A stretch of 64,000 nt of DNA, taken from Nematostella vectensis. Its lineage: Eukaryota > Cnidaria > Anthozoa > Actiniaria > Edwardsiidae. The notes beneath the pieces were generated by a model, which was not told where the DNA came from, ran no database searches, and saw nothing but the letters and a program-made list of their open reading frames with translations. This document shows, in pieces, positions 10,034-19,932 of the stretch. The DNA is taken from positions 16,238,751 through 16,302,750 of the forward strand of contig NC_064042.1 of the NCBI RefSeq assembly GCF_932526225.1, written 5' to 3'. Numbering within the stretch: the stretch's first letter is position 1; each line of letters opens with the position of its first letter. Made by a program: the position numbers and the translations under genes.

Positions 10034-10986
10034 CTGCTTTGCATTTGACGAACCGAGAACGCGGCTACGGCTAGAATGAGCAGCCACGCGTTTTCGCCAA
10101 GGAATTTCACCGCTTATCCTGCGGCCTTAAACACGAAGTTCGCGATGCTGCCTACTAGCCCGGGGAGAAGCTCGCCCAGCTTTTTCCCGATGGCCTTAAG
10201 CCCGTTACCGACCCCTCTGGCCACGGAGGAGAGCGACTTGCCGAGCGACGTCACAATGGCCGCGATCGTCGTCGCTACGGCCAACCCGATAGCGGTGACG
10301 GTAAAGCCGTACTTTTTGAAGATGGCTTTGATGCGCTCCCTTAGCGGCTTTTGGTTCTCGAGCTCTTGGTTTTCGCGTTCTAGTTCGCCAATCTCGGACA
10401 GCCTCTCCTCGTTGCGCTCACGGGCCTCTTGGCGGCTACTCTCTGACGAGTTAGGGTCGTCGATGGTCTCCCTGTCTGTGGCTGCCACCCCTTGCAGCTC
10501 TTGGATCCGTTCTGTGTTCTCCTGGATGACCGCGTCTATCTCTGCCACAGACCCCATCGCCAGCTTGAAGCCTTTCAGCTTCGCAACGTCCTGTCGGACG
10601 CTCCCGTCCTCGTTGAACAGCTGTCTTGGTTTAGACCACCCCCCTTTGTCGAGGTTGCGAACCCGTATTAGCGTCTTTCCCCTCCGGTCTGACTGGAACC
10701 GTAGCAGACTCTCTCTAAGGTTTGGGTATTCCTCCCTGAGGAACTGGAGACCGAGTCTTGCCGCCGCACCCTCTGTGATGAACGAGGTTTCAGCACTTGC
10801 CGTTCCTGCGGTTTGCGAAGCCGTCCTATGCGCAGCATGCATACGCGACGACGTGCTCGTCATTGGGATCGACTCCCCGTCGTCGGGGTCGAACGGGATA
10901 AGGGGTGTCGTCTCGTCGTCCCCCACCCCGCGATCGGCGGACTCACCCGACAAGGTATCGTCAATGTCGACGTCAACATCACCCAT
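10018..10986 (-). pseudogene. protein D: coiled-coil and membrane protein, truncated in copy 1
   Basis: The open frame (10114-10986, 290 residues) starts MGDVDVDIDD with an acidic, disordered N-terminus. A globular region contains GKTLIRVRNLDKGGWSKPRQ (104-123). A predicted coiled coil spans about 148-214, a KPLRERIKAIFKKYGF basic block about 213-228, and a hydrophobic segment about 229-247. A second amphipathic region ends in KAAG. A premature stop at 10111-10113 removes the C-terminal hydrophobic tail present in copy 2 (which ends at 27661). The layout resembles a virion membrane protein, but I assign no function. Its start faces that of the major capsid gene across about 96 bp. Confidence 0.65.
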
Positions 10987-11017
10987 GATGCGCGCGCATA
11001 ACTCGTGCTATGCTATG

Positions 11018-11031
11018 TTAGACATGTCTAA
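11018..11031. promoter_or_regulatory. 14-bp palindrome in the D/MCP divergent promoter, copy 1
   Basis: TTAGACATGTCTAA is a perfect palindrome between the divergent D and major capsid genes. It is kept unchanged in copy 2 (28623-28636), although the sequence nearer the capsid start differs. The core AGACATGTCT fits the p53-family half-site RRRCWWGYYY. Binding is untested inference. Confidence 0.5.
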
Positions 11032-11082
11032 CAGTCCGCACCATAGCCACGCGACTTCGTACTTTATGTGCATATATACACG

Positions 11083-12341
11083 ATGTCAGTCAGCGATAAA
11101 CTCGACCCCTAGCGAACACCCAGAATCCCTCTGGGGTTGAAAGCCGAGAGAACTGTTCACCGGGTCACTCTCAACCCGTCGACGGCCTCCCCAGAGGAGA
11201 CGCTATATGTGGCGGTCCCAAAGCTGTCGGAAGGCGTCACGCTCGTGCCTGGCTCCTTGAGGGTCGGTCTCGAACTCTCCGTCTCAGGCCATGCGAATAA
11301 TACCGTCGTGAACAACGTCGGCCGAAATCTCGTGAGCCGCCTGAAAATCACGTTTGCAGGAGAAATGCTCCAGGACACCAACCGCTACGACGTCTTCAAG
11401 ACGTATGAGGAGCTTTACCTGTCCAAGGTCGAGAGAGAGGACCGCCTGGAGCAGGGCATACAGTCGGAAAACATGCGCAGGCTTCGCTCCAAGGCCGGCG
11501 ATAAGGCGACCAGTAACGCCAAGGAGAACGCTCTAAGCGCCACCCACGGGGCGAGGTACACCATCCCGCTAGACCATTCTCTGCTGACGGACCACGGCGT
11601 GCTATACCCAAGGGCACTCTCCGAGGCGCTGCTCTTCGAGATCACGTTCGCATCGGCTGACCAGGTAGTAGTCGGAACTGATGCCACCAAATTATCCTAT
11701 GGCATCAAAAATCTAGAGCTGGAGTACGAAAGCCTGAGGGATGACAACCTCGCCCGGTCTGCAGCCGCCGCCTACCACAACGGCACAACGTTCTTCTACG
11801 AGCAAGTGAACCTTCACAAGACCTTCGTGATTAGCAAAGGGACGGACAGCATAATCAACGAGAGTGTCAACCTGCCGCGAAGGTCTATGAGTGGTCTGCT
11901 GCTCCTCTTCGTGGAGCCATACACGGCAGGGACTCGCGACTCTGAGAAGTTCGTGTACCCCGACATCAAGAGCGTTCGCGTTACAATCGACGGCACGCCA
12001 AACAAAGTCTTCAGCCAGGGCCTGCGCCCCACGGATTTCTGGAGGGAGGCGAAAAGGCGGTTCGTCCGCCCCTCCCCGGGGGGGCACAGCGGAGCGCCCG
12101 CCGCCCCGGCAATCGGTCGTTCTATGGCGATAACAAATTTGCTCTGTGGATCGACCTTCGAACGACGGACGACAGCGCCATCCATGGGGGCGGTCTCCGA
12201 TTGGTCAATACCCGCGACGGCGTGCACCTCGAGATAAAACGCACGGCAGGCGGCTCGGGTAGCGTAAACTGTCACGTGTTTGTAGTGGCCGACGCCCAGA
12301 TGAACCTTATGAACGGACAACTAGAGTCCATACAATACTGA
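11083..12341 (+). pseudogene. major capsid protein candidate (double jelly-roll type), copy 1
   Basis: The copy 2 start (MSVSDKLDP) corresponds to 11083. In copy 1 a stop lies at codon 10 (11110-11112), and a 7-nt deletion near 12112 shifts the last 75 codons. Between them the frame is open for about 340 codons, including LYVAVPKLSEGVTLVPGSLR, NNVGRNLVSRLKITFAGE and FVYPDIKSVRVTIDG. The last part still encodes ESIQY before the TGA at 12339. Length (about 420 residues), strand-rich pattern and position before the packaging ATPase fit the major capsid protein of Polinton-like viruses. A structure prediction would be decisive: two jelly rolls support the call, one refutes it. Confidence 0.7.
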
Positions 12342-12360
12342 GCACATACGCCGGAGCGGT

Positions 12361-13461
12361 ATGGACCCGAAAAACGTCCCATTTAACGCTCTCATCGTGG
12401 GCCCGACGTCATGCGGGAAGACCCAATTCGTAGTGGACCGACTGTGCGGCCCTTTCCGGGGCAAGTTTGACTACATCGTACTCGTGTGCCCCACCTTTGT
12501 CTACAACAAAACATACGACGGCTTCGGCGAGGGCGACAATCGTCTGTTTGTCATCGTACCTGAGGCGGGTCAGATCGACATACTGCTGAGGTCTGTCTCC
12601 ACTCTCTTCGAAGGCACTAATACGCTAATCATACTCGACGACTGTGCGGCCTCGAAAGACGTAAAGAGGCGCTCTGACCAGCTCGTCAACTTAGCGTTCA
12701 GCGCGCGCCACGTGGGTATCAGCGTGTGGGTGATCACGCAGCAGCTCACCAGCATCACGAAGCCGTTCCGCGAGAACATCGCGGCCCTGGTGGTCTTCTA
12801 TACCCCGAGCAAGGCGGACATGAAAGCTATCCTGCATGACTACGGTGCGGAGCTTTCAGAAGAGAAGATGAAAGAGTACATGAAGGCCCTCAAGACGAAA
12901 AAGTTCTCGAAGTTAGAGTTTTGCTTGCGTCACCCTTATACCATCGCCCTGGCCTGCCCGACGCAGGCCGTCCCGGCTGCCGGTGAGCAGACCGAGATAG
13001 CAGACGCGAGGGAGAAACTCGCGATCCTCGTAGCCTCGGGGAAGTCGAGAGAGATGGTAGGCAAAGCGCTGACCCACGGCGACGTCAAACGCATGAGCGC
13101 CGAGGAGGTGAGGAAGTACGAGAGGCGATACGAGACCGCTCTAGCCAGCCGGACTACAGACGCCCTGGCAGACAGCTTTCTGAAGCTAACGACCAAGCTG
13201 GTAGGCATGGCGCTGCCGATAGACAGCGTGGCCGATCTCCACAACGACCTAGTGTCCGACTACATCATCAACAACGAGCTCCGCGCTTTGTGCGGAAGCC
13301 TAGCTCTACGCTGCGGCCGTTTGATGGCTTTAGCCGCCGGGGCGTTACACATAGCGCGTCATGTGGACTGTCGTGCCGACACCGGAACGGCAAGCGCTGA
13401 CGCGCGGTGCCAACGCGAGGTAGCAGCCGCGGACAGTGGCGAGCCCACCATTCCAGAGTAG
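12361..13461 (+). CDS. A32/FtsK-type packaging ATPase fused to protein X, copy 1
   Basis: Residues 1-200 are a genome-packaging ATPase: Walker A GPTSCGKT (14-21), Walker B TLIILDD (88-94) and a sensor-like VWVITQQL (122-129), with the short spacing usual for the A32/Polinton family. The start MDPKN is conserved in copy 2. At about residue 198 the frame runs without a stop into protein X (conserved from GEQTEIADAREKLAILVASG), which in copy 2 is a separate gene. About 170 bp including the ATPase stop are absent here, so the fusion is probably a deletion in this copy. The C-terminus also runs past the copy 2 stop for about 50 codons. The enzyme would pump DNA into the capsid. Confidence 0.85.
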   Translation: MDPKNVPFNALIVGPTSCGKTQFVVDRLCGPFRGKFDYIVLVCPTFVYNKTYDGFGEGDNRLFVIVPEAGQIDILLRSVSTLFEGTNTLIILDDCAASKDVKRRSDQLVNLAFSARHVGISVWVITQQLTSITKPFRENIAALVVFYTPSKADMKAILHDYGAELSEEKMKEYMKALKTKKFSKLEFCLRHPYTIALACPTQAVPAAGEQTEIADAREKLAILVASGKSREMVGKALTHGDVKRMSAEEVRKYERRYETALASRTTDALADSFLKLTTKLVGMALPIDSVADLHNDLVSDYIINNELRALCGSLALRCGRLMALAAGALHIARHVDCRADTGTASADARCQREVAAADSGEPTIPE

Positions 13462-13510
13462 ACGCGCGTGTGCACACGCATTTGAAAGCTCGCCACTTCT
13501 CCTACCACAT

Positions 13511-13530
13511 GGAACCAAGTACTTGGTTCC
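13511..13530. repeat. 20-bp perfect palindrome
   Basis: GGAACCAAGTACTTGGTTCC lies between the ATPase-X gene and the next gene. Copy 2 lacks it: the flanking AACCAAGTAGTTG is present once at about 31353. It is one of several short hairpins that distinguish the copies. Confidence 0.9.
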
Positions 13531-13566
13531 AAGTAGTTGACACAACGTGTTCGCACGACGACGCAG

Positions 13567-14238
13567 ATGGGAGAACCTCAAGGAAGTACCAGTGCCCAAC
13601 CTGACGAACAACTTGCTCAAGAACTTGCCCAAGAACCTGGCAAACAGCATCAAGAACCTGCACGTACGCCTGTTGCTGCGCTCCCGGCAGCGGCGCGCGT
13701 CACGAGCCCCGAACCGCCCGCGACCCGACCTCACCCTGGACGAGTCGAAGCCGGAAGGCGCTTGGCAAAGTGGAACCGAATCAACAGAGCGAAGAAAGAG
13801 GCGCTTCGTGTCGCCGCTGCGCAGCAGCTGCCGGTAACCCCGGGGCCGAGCGAGCCGCAGCCGGGACGGCGCTTGCGCGCCGACGATGCGGCAAGCGCTG
13901 GCATGCCTTCGGCACACACACCTGCCCCGGAGAGCAACTCTGCCTGGTCGGCCAGCTCAATCATCGGGCTCGCTGGTTTTCTAGTGTCATCGATCGGCCT
14001 CTACACACGTAGGCGGGAGCTAGCTGCCGCGTTCACGCGCACACCAGCTGGTGGCCCCGGGGCCGAGCGGGCTACCGATCCGCACGCAGCGGCCGACGGC
14101 GGGACTCCGCCCACAAGGCCACCGCCCGGACGGGCACCAAGGAGCGCGCTCCGGCGACAGCGCTTCGCGCTCCCGGCTGCTATCCATGGAGTAAGCAGAC
14201 ATTTAGACACGAGAGTGCACTCCACCCATATCCGCACG
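13567..14238 (+). CDS. protein F: disordered single-pass membrane protein, copy 1
   Basis: The start MGEPQGSTSAQ at 13567 matches MEEPQGSTSAQ of copy 2; the frame is also open upstream to 13537. A Q/E/P/A-rich linker and a basic patch (about RVEAGRRLAKWNRINRAKKE) precede one hydrophobic helix (SAWSASSIIGLAGFLVSSIG), then YTRRREL and a P/R-rich tail. The length of the linkers differs a lot between the copies. In copy 1 the frame reads straight into the 74-residue protein at 14239; in copy 2 the two are in different frames, so the join is probably accidental. The function is unknown. Confidence 0.55.
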
Positions 14239-14463
14239 ATGTCGACGACGCAGCAGAGCAAGATTACAAAGACCATCACCGACGCCGCAGTCATAACCGG
14301 CCTCGTCGCCGGCATCGGCTGGTTTGGGCGCAAGGTCTTACACGAGGACTTCACCAAAGATCCCTCCGCGAACGCCATGAACTACGCAAAAATGACTGCC
14401 GCCGTCGCAGGTGCTGTCGCTTTGAAGGGTTACCTTGAGGACCAGAAGATCCTGCCAATGTAG
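14239..14463 (+). CDS. small 74-residue membrane protein, copy 1
   Basis: MSTTQQSKITKTITDAAVIT begins the protein. Two hydrophobic stretches (about 15-28 and 53-63) surround a polar segment with DFTKDPSAN, and it ends KILPM. It is intact in both copies (also 32024-32248) with few changes, which is unusual here and suggests a real gene. It lies directly upstream of gene G. The function is unknown; a small virion membrane protein is possible. Confidence 0.7.
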   Translation: MSTTQQSKITKTITDAAVITGLVAGIGWFGRKVLHEDFTKDPSANAMNYAKMTAAVAGAVALKGYLEDQKILPM

Positions 14464-14548
14464 TGTACTGTGGTACATGTAGGCCGTGTATTAAACTCGT
14501 GCGCGCCCTGCGCATACACACAGCACGTGGAGTGCGCTTCGCGTAAAC

Positions 14549-14962
14549 ATGGCCTCTGTCGCGATTTTGATCGGCGGCGCCGTCCTGAACGCGACTGCAT
14601 TCGTTGGCGGCAACTACCTCGCAAAGTTCCTGTCGAACGATGAGAGCCCCGCCTTAGCCGAGAAGGAGAGGCACGACAAGGCCCTGGAGAAATACCAACA
14701 AGACTATGGACGCTACCAACAGCGGCGACAAAAAATCCTCGATTGGCAAGCTCAAAGTCGCGAGAGAGGGTACCTCGCAAAGCAGAACTTCACCGACACC
14801 GACTACGCGCTCAAACTCTACAACCAGACCACCCTGGAGTCGATGCGGGCCCCCGAGCTGTCCGACTACTACGTCCCCAGCAAAACGCAGAAGAACGCCG
14901 AGTTGGCGTACATAGGCGCCGGCGCTCTCGCCATCGGCTACGCAGCTAGCCGCTTGCTGTGA
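14549..14962 (+). CDS. protein G: coiled protein with hydrophobic ends, copy 1
   Basis: 137 residues, intact. It has an N-terminal hydrophobic helix (ILIGGAVLNATAFVGGNYLA), a charged helical middle (about residues 37-80, rich in E, K, Q and R, with YQQDYGRYQQRRQKILDWQA), a conserved NFTDTDYALKLYNQ block, and a glycine-rich hydrophobic C-terminus (AYIGAGALAIGYAASRLL). The layout suggests a virion component that spans or contacts a membrane. I recognise no domain. The copy 2 counterpart (32324-32748) is broken. Confidence 0.65.
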   Translation: MASVAILIGGAVLNATAFVGGNYLAKFLSNDESPALAEKERHDKALEKYQQDYGRYQQRRQKILDWQAQSRERGYLAKQNFTDTDYALKLYNQTTLESMRAPELSDYYVPSKTQKNAELAYIGAGALAIGYAASRLL

Positions 14963-15107
14963 TGCAGCTGCCATCGAAACGCGTATACGTGCGTATGCGT
15001 CTAGGCGGCCTTTTTCCATGCTGCGCGTGTACGTATACGTACGCCGAAGGTGTAGCAGACGGCATCCGCCTGTTGGAGACTGGTTCCCCCGTCGCGATAC
15101 GCACGTA

Positions 15108-16070
15108 ATGGCCCGCCGGAACGGCAAGCGCATGTCCGACGAAGAACTCGATGCGATCCTTCACCCTGTATACTACGCCAGAGGTGGCTTCCAGGGAGTG
15201 ACCGCTCTGCATGCCAAACTTCCCAAGGGCTCAGCCTCAATAGATCGAGTGCGCAAGTGGGTAAGCTCGCAGCCCGTCGGGGGCTACACACAGACGACCC
15301 CTCCTCCGACTACCTACGCCCACTTCTCGGAGCAGATACCAAACCGTATCCACCAGTCGGACCTGCTATTCTTACCAACCGACCGCGGGTACAAGTATGC
15401 CCTGACTGTCGTTGACTTTGCTTCACGGTATAAAGCCGCCCGCCCACTGAGGACTAAGAGCGCGGCCGTCGTCTCCCGCGAACTCGCTGGTATCTATGAA
15501 GAGGGACCTCTCACATGGCCTAAAGTCCTCATGGTTGATGACGGCACGGAGTTCAAGGGCGCCACCACGAAGCTCCTAACAGACCACGGGGTGGAGGTCC
15601 GGCGGGCTGAGCCAGGGCACCACAGGAGCCAAGCTTTCGCCGAGTCTTTCCATCGCTGGCTGGCGCAGCGCCTATTTCGTGCGCAGTACTCGAAGGAGCT
15701 TGCGTCCGGCAAGACAAACCGCGAGTGGGTTACTACTCTACCAATCGTCATCTTGGACATGAACGCAACGAAGACTCGCATGGCTGGCCTTGCGCCTGAG
15801 GACGCCGTTAAGCTGAGGCGCGTGCCTCTCAAAGCCGAAAAGCCTCCCCTAGAGGTCCCCTTGGAGGTCGGGACGGAGGTGTACATCGCCGTAAACGAGG
15901 AAGACCTTCAGGACAAGGGCCGACGGCGAGCGACGGACCCGTGGTGGACAAGCAAGGCGTACCCGATACTAAAGAGGGTCATGGAGCCCGGACAGCCTGT
16001 GTTGTATTACACGGCGTACTCTAAGCACGGCTTCACGCGATCGCAGTTGCGTAGCGCGACGCTAGCGTGA
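15108..16070 (+). CDS. retroviral-type (rve) DDE integrase, copy 1
   Basis: The enzyme would insert the element's DNA into host DNA. Counting from MARRNGKRMSDEELD at 15108, the catalytic residues are D85 (HQSDLLFLP), D144 (LMVDDGTEFKG) and E179 (AFAESFHRWL). The region VVDFASRYKAARPLRTKSA is typical of the RNase H fold of rve integrases. A C-terminal SH3-like segment (VPLEVGTEVYI to GQPVLYY) ends the protein, as in Polinton integrases. The frame is open further upstream to 15018; the start at 15108 is chosen because copy 2 has an ATG at the same place. The gene ends at 16070 with TGA, and the minus-strand polymerase gene ends at the next base. Confidence 0.88.
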   Translation: MARRNGKRMSDEELDAILHPVYYARGGFQGVTALHAKLPKGSASIDRVRKWVSSQPVGGYTQTTPPPTTYAHFSEQIPNRIHQSDLLFLPTDRGYKYALTVVDFASRYKAARPLRTKSAAVVSRELAGIYEEGPLTWPKVLMVDDGTEFKGATTKLLTDHGVEVRRAEPGHHRSQAFAESFHRWLAQRLFRAQYSKELASGKTNREWVTTLPIVILDMNATKTRMAGLAPEDAVKLRRVPLKAEKPPLEVPLEVGTEVYIAVNEEDLQDKGRRRATDPWWTSKAYPILKRVMEPGQPVLYYTAYSKHGFTRSQLRSATLA

Positions 16071-17479
16071 TCAGCGCTTGTGCCTTCTGTTGCAGCTGAG
16101 GCACGTGAGTCTGGCATTCCACTTGTAGTGACCCTGACTGTCGTCCAGCCGGTCGATACTGAAGCATTGGGGATGACTCTTGGTGTACCCCTGAAGCAGA
16201 AGCTGAGTGCCACAGACCGTGCACTTCTTTTCCGTGGTCTACCGTCAGAACGTGTTGCGATCCAGTGTACTTTGTGCGACCCTTTTGCCTGTCGTCTATA
16301 GCGTATCGCTTGATTCGCGCTATAATGAGCTCTTCACTGGGCGTAGCCTGCAGTCCTGTGGGAACCAAGGCACCCGGGGTGTCATCGGGGGGGATCACGC
16401 GGACTATCTGGTCGGCGAGCCGCACGCGGGAGATGCCGGTGTACACAGCAATCGTGATCCAGCCCTCTAAGCTGTGGTCTATGATAAACAGACGTCTTGG
16501 GTTCTGGATGGTCTTGCCCTGCACCCGGTGGACTGTCCCCCAGCCCGCGTATTTCCACTCGAGGGGAAGCCCGTTAAGGACCACGCCGAGAGGGACCTCG
16601 ACTACCGTGCCTTTGTACGCGTCGACCTTCTCGCCCCTTTCGCCTGGCACGGGCACCGGCCGTCCTTGCTTGCGATAACGATGCGCGACGCTAGGATCGG
16701 GGTCAAAGCGGATGGTTGCTGGCAGTCGGGGGTAGTTTTTCCTGTGGTGCTCTACTAATCGCTGCTGGACCAGGGCCCCCATCTTGTTGGTCGAACACAC
16801 CCACATATCGCTTGGGTGTGCCTGCTTGATCGACACGTCGAACGCCACCCCATCCCACTCCTCTCGAAACACCTCAAGCTGTTGGGAGTCTGGCTGACAC
16901 CAAATCCGGCCCTTTATGTCGTGGAGCCTGGAGGAGGGGGTGGCAGAGCCGCAGTCGCATGTACTGTACGGATTACCGCAGTCTTCACACAGGCAGCGGT
17001 AGTCGGACTCGAACCAGCGGATGTTCCCTTGTGCCCACTCCTTGAGCATATCGTGAGGCCCCTCTTTATCTCCCCAGGGCGGGACCTGTCCATAGTCGCC
17101 ACAACACACTACCTGACACGGCCGCGTGGCGAGATACCCTAGGATGACGCGTAGCACTTTAGTCTGCACCTTACAGCACTCGTCAATGATGATTACTTCT
17201 GCGAGACGGTCGAGTTTGTGCCCCAGCTCGGAAGGTCTCCACTCCTCTATCGGCTTCTCCGCTGGTATACAGAGGTAGTGGTGGTAGGTTTGAGCCTTCA
17301 CCGCGAGGCGCGGGTTGTTGCGATGGTCGTGGGCGAGGTCGTTCTCGGGGGTGAGCACCACAGCGTTACGGCCGCGGAACATGCTCACCGCCCACTCGGT
17401 CTTCCCCGATCCTCCCTGGCCGGCTAGATACATCCTCGCAGAGGTTGCGGCCACCAGATCGCGTGGCAGACTCGGCGCA

Positions 17480-17503
17480 GTGCTTGGCTCCCTAGCCAAG
17501 CAC
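17480..17503. repeat. 10-bp stem hairpin in the polymerase-helicase linker
   Basis: GTGCTTGGCT and AGCCAAGCAC form a perfect inverted repeat around a CCCT loop. Copy 2 has the same hairpin at about 35345-35368 with one stem mismatch. It lies between the polymerase and helicase parts, in an unconserved linker. Confidence 0.85.
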
Positions 17504-19658
17504 CCCGACCTCTCCGGACCCCAAGCCGCCTCGGGCCGCCACTCGTACCCAGGCCTCTTGTGGCGCCACTCTCCATACCTCGGATTTCGCTCCACGAGCT
17601 TCACACCACTGGGCACCGCCTTTGCGTATATGGCATCTGTGCACACACGGAGGACGTCTTCGCGAGGGAACCGCCTCAACATGCGTCGCAACGCTATGTT
17701 TGTGTACGCCAAGACGAAGGCCCTGATGTGGTACCATTGTGAGCGCCGGACTCCGTCTTTGTATTGGATCAGATGAACCTCGTCGGCATGCTCGAAGTTG
17801 AGTAAGTGGTCGGTGCCCGCAAGGCGGTTTGTCAGATACGCGGCTTCTTCACGGTCGCGGACTACGATCGAGGACTCGTCGCCATGGCGAGCGCACTTGC
17901 CTACGAAGCGCACAGCGAGATCCCGACCCTGCGAGTCTTCGCCATCGGGGCCGGAGTGGGGGAACTTGATGGAGTCCTTTTTTCCGACGCTGTACAACAC
18001 CTCCCTCGCCGCGGCCATGGCGAGGTCACCCGAGTCTAGCAGGTCCTTGAGCTCTGGCGTGGTGATCCAGCCCTCGTTTTGTTCCAAGTGCTGCCCTACC
18101 CTCCCGGAAGTGTAGGGGTGGCAGGCCTCGGAGAACCCCTACTCGGTCAACTGAATGGCCCCGGTCAGTTGAAGAACCTCGCTCAATGGCCGTCCCGCAA
18201 CATCCGCGATACGATACACGTTCGTAGGGAAGCCGTATTTCCGTACCAGATCAATGGCGTCCGAGGCGCCGCCGAAGACACTGTCCTCGCATCCTAGGTA
18301 CGCCGCACGCATGTCGATGTGCTCATGAGGCCGCGCCCCTAAGTTTTCCCTGCTATTCCACACCTTGGACTCAACCTGCGCCGCCCGCCAGACGTCCCTG
18401 TATTTAAGGGGCGTTGGCCTGATGTTTTCTCTTCGGGTCCACTTCTTGAAGCGATACCCTATTGCGCCACCCATCGAGTGCGTAGCTTCGATGTACTCTT
18501 GGTAGGCTGGGTGATCATCAGGGAGCCATTGAGGATCGTGTCCGGTCTCGTCTGTAAACGCCCTGTCGTCTTGTCCCGACCGGTACAGTTTGCCTTCGTG
18601 CGTGACTATAACACGCCCACACAGCCAGACCCTTGTGCTTCTGGGGATCGCCCTGCTTATGAAGCGGATGAGCACCTCTCGCACCTTCGCCTCGTGAGTT
18701 TTTGCGTCGGCACTGGTAGCACGAGGCGCCGCCTCTCCCTCACATAGCGAACGAAGCTCCCTCTCAGCCTCGAAGTCTAGGCCATGGACGCTCGCGATCG
18801 CAGGTGGTTCAGTCGGAAGCTCCGCCCAGGCGTGGTTATTGTGGCAAGAGATGCGGATTTGTGTGTACCCCCTCTCGTACTTCCCCGAGTCCCACAGGAC
18901 ATTGCACAGGGCGTCCACGGCTACCAGCTTTATCCTGAGCTTCCCTTCCATCTCAAAGAGGTCTTCTTTGGTGCACCCCGTGGTGGCCAGCTTCTTGTCA
19001 AATCGCTCGAGGATCTTGCCTCGTGTCTTGGTTAGACCAAGGGAGCGCGAGGTGTCGCGATTCCTCAAGAAGTCGGCAACATAGCTCACAACACAGTTAG
19101 CGAAGACGTCACCCCCCTCTCGCACAAACATTGGCCCAGGCTCACCATTTTGCTCAGGCAAAGGGCGAAGCTCGTATCTCACGTAGACGAGGTACTCTCG
19201 CCCCTTCTCCCAAATATCCGCATCGATACCTTCCAGGGCACCGACTGCGATTTGGCCCCCCCTTTTGACTAACAACCCACCGATCTTGTGCTCCGAGCAC
19301 CCTTCCTCCTCTGTGATTGGCGCCAATGGCTCTGCGGGGGCCTTACCAACGACCGTGAAGAGTCTGTAACGCCGGTCGGGGTCCACCATCTCGAGCACCA
19401 GCGGAAGCACTGCGTTCGCCCGCAGAGACTCTCGCTCGTGCGAGACCCACCACACCGAGCCGTCGTCATTAATATCAGGCCCCCGCACAACCGGCTTTAG
19501 AGCAATCACACCTGCCCCACCAAGATCTCGCATCTCCTGGTAAACACCGGCGCTTATGTCCCGGCCCCGTAGAGTGGCATCCACACTTGGGAACCGAAGA
19601 TGGGCGCCGCCGACGAAGAGAGAGTAGTACGTCTCGGGGTCTAAGCTCTCCGGACCCT

Positions 19659-19681
19659 TCTGCTGCCGGGGCGGCAGCAGA
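19659..19681. repeat. 9-bp stem hairpin near the polymerase N-terminus, copy 1
   Basis: TCTGCTGCC and GGCAGCAGA pair around the loop GGGGC. The copy 2 counterpart (37541-37563) keeps the stem with a C-G to T-A pair change and has a loop that is nearly the reverse complement (GTCCC). Confidence 0.85.
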
Positions 19682-19878
19682 GGGCCGAACTCGCGCCGGA
19701 CCTCCTCCATCCACACCCTCTCCGGTACGAGCGGCTTAAGCAGCCTGTGTTTGACATCGTCGGGGATGTCCTCGTCCAGGATGTTTTTTACCAGCCCTGC
19801 CAGTACGGCGGGCACCTCTTTGTCGCGCATGCTATCGAGAATCTCCTCTATGTAGGCGTCCATATTCGGGCACACCAT

Positions 19879-19932
19879 GAGCCACCCCAGTCTCTAACTG
19901 AGAGTTGGGGTATACCCTGCGCCACCCAATCT
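19879..19932. promoter_or_regulatory. intergenic region between zinc protein and polymerase, copy 1
   Basis: Two degenerate units of the GCCACCCAGTCTCTAACTG repeat lie here and run into the zinc-protein gene's 3' end; copy 2 has four units. Lying just upstream of the polymerase start, it is a candidate promoter or replication site. This is inference. Confidence 0.35.

Larger units (their letters stand above)
16071..19878 (-). pseudogene. DNA polymerase B-SF1 helicase-HNH fusion, copy 1
   Basis: One gene of about 1,260 codons. The N-terminal half (18139-19878) ends shortly after polymerase motif A (EHIDMRAAYL, near 18315). A TAG at 18139-18141 interrupts it where copy 2 has TGG. The same frame goes on with a motif B-like helix (YHIRAFVLAYTNIAL), motif C (RVCTDAIYA, about 17650-17626) and a linker. 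An SF1 helicase follows: Walker A GQGGSGKT (17421-17398), Walker B EVIIIDE, motif III CCGDYGQVPP, motifs V/VI TVHRVQGKT and VYTGISRVR. A cysteine cluster (CLCEDCGNPYSTCDC) is inserted in the helicase. The last domain is HNH-like (see copy 2); here a 23-bp deletion near 16239 shifts its frame. Expected to replicate the element's DNA. An exonuclease domain and a terminal protein were not identified. Confidence 0.78.

Noticed and set aside
10076-11140. 354-codon plus-strand frame opposite gene D
   Set aside because: It is the antisense shadow of D (10018-10986). Gene D has coiled-coil and hydrophobic patterns conserved in copy 2; the antisense frame is serine/arginine-rich low-complexity sequence.
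16033-18087. Helicase ORF as an independent gene starting MEQNEGW
   Set aside because: In copy 2 the frame is continuous from the polymerase palm through this methionine; the separation in copy 1 is due to one in-frame stop.
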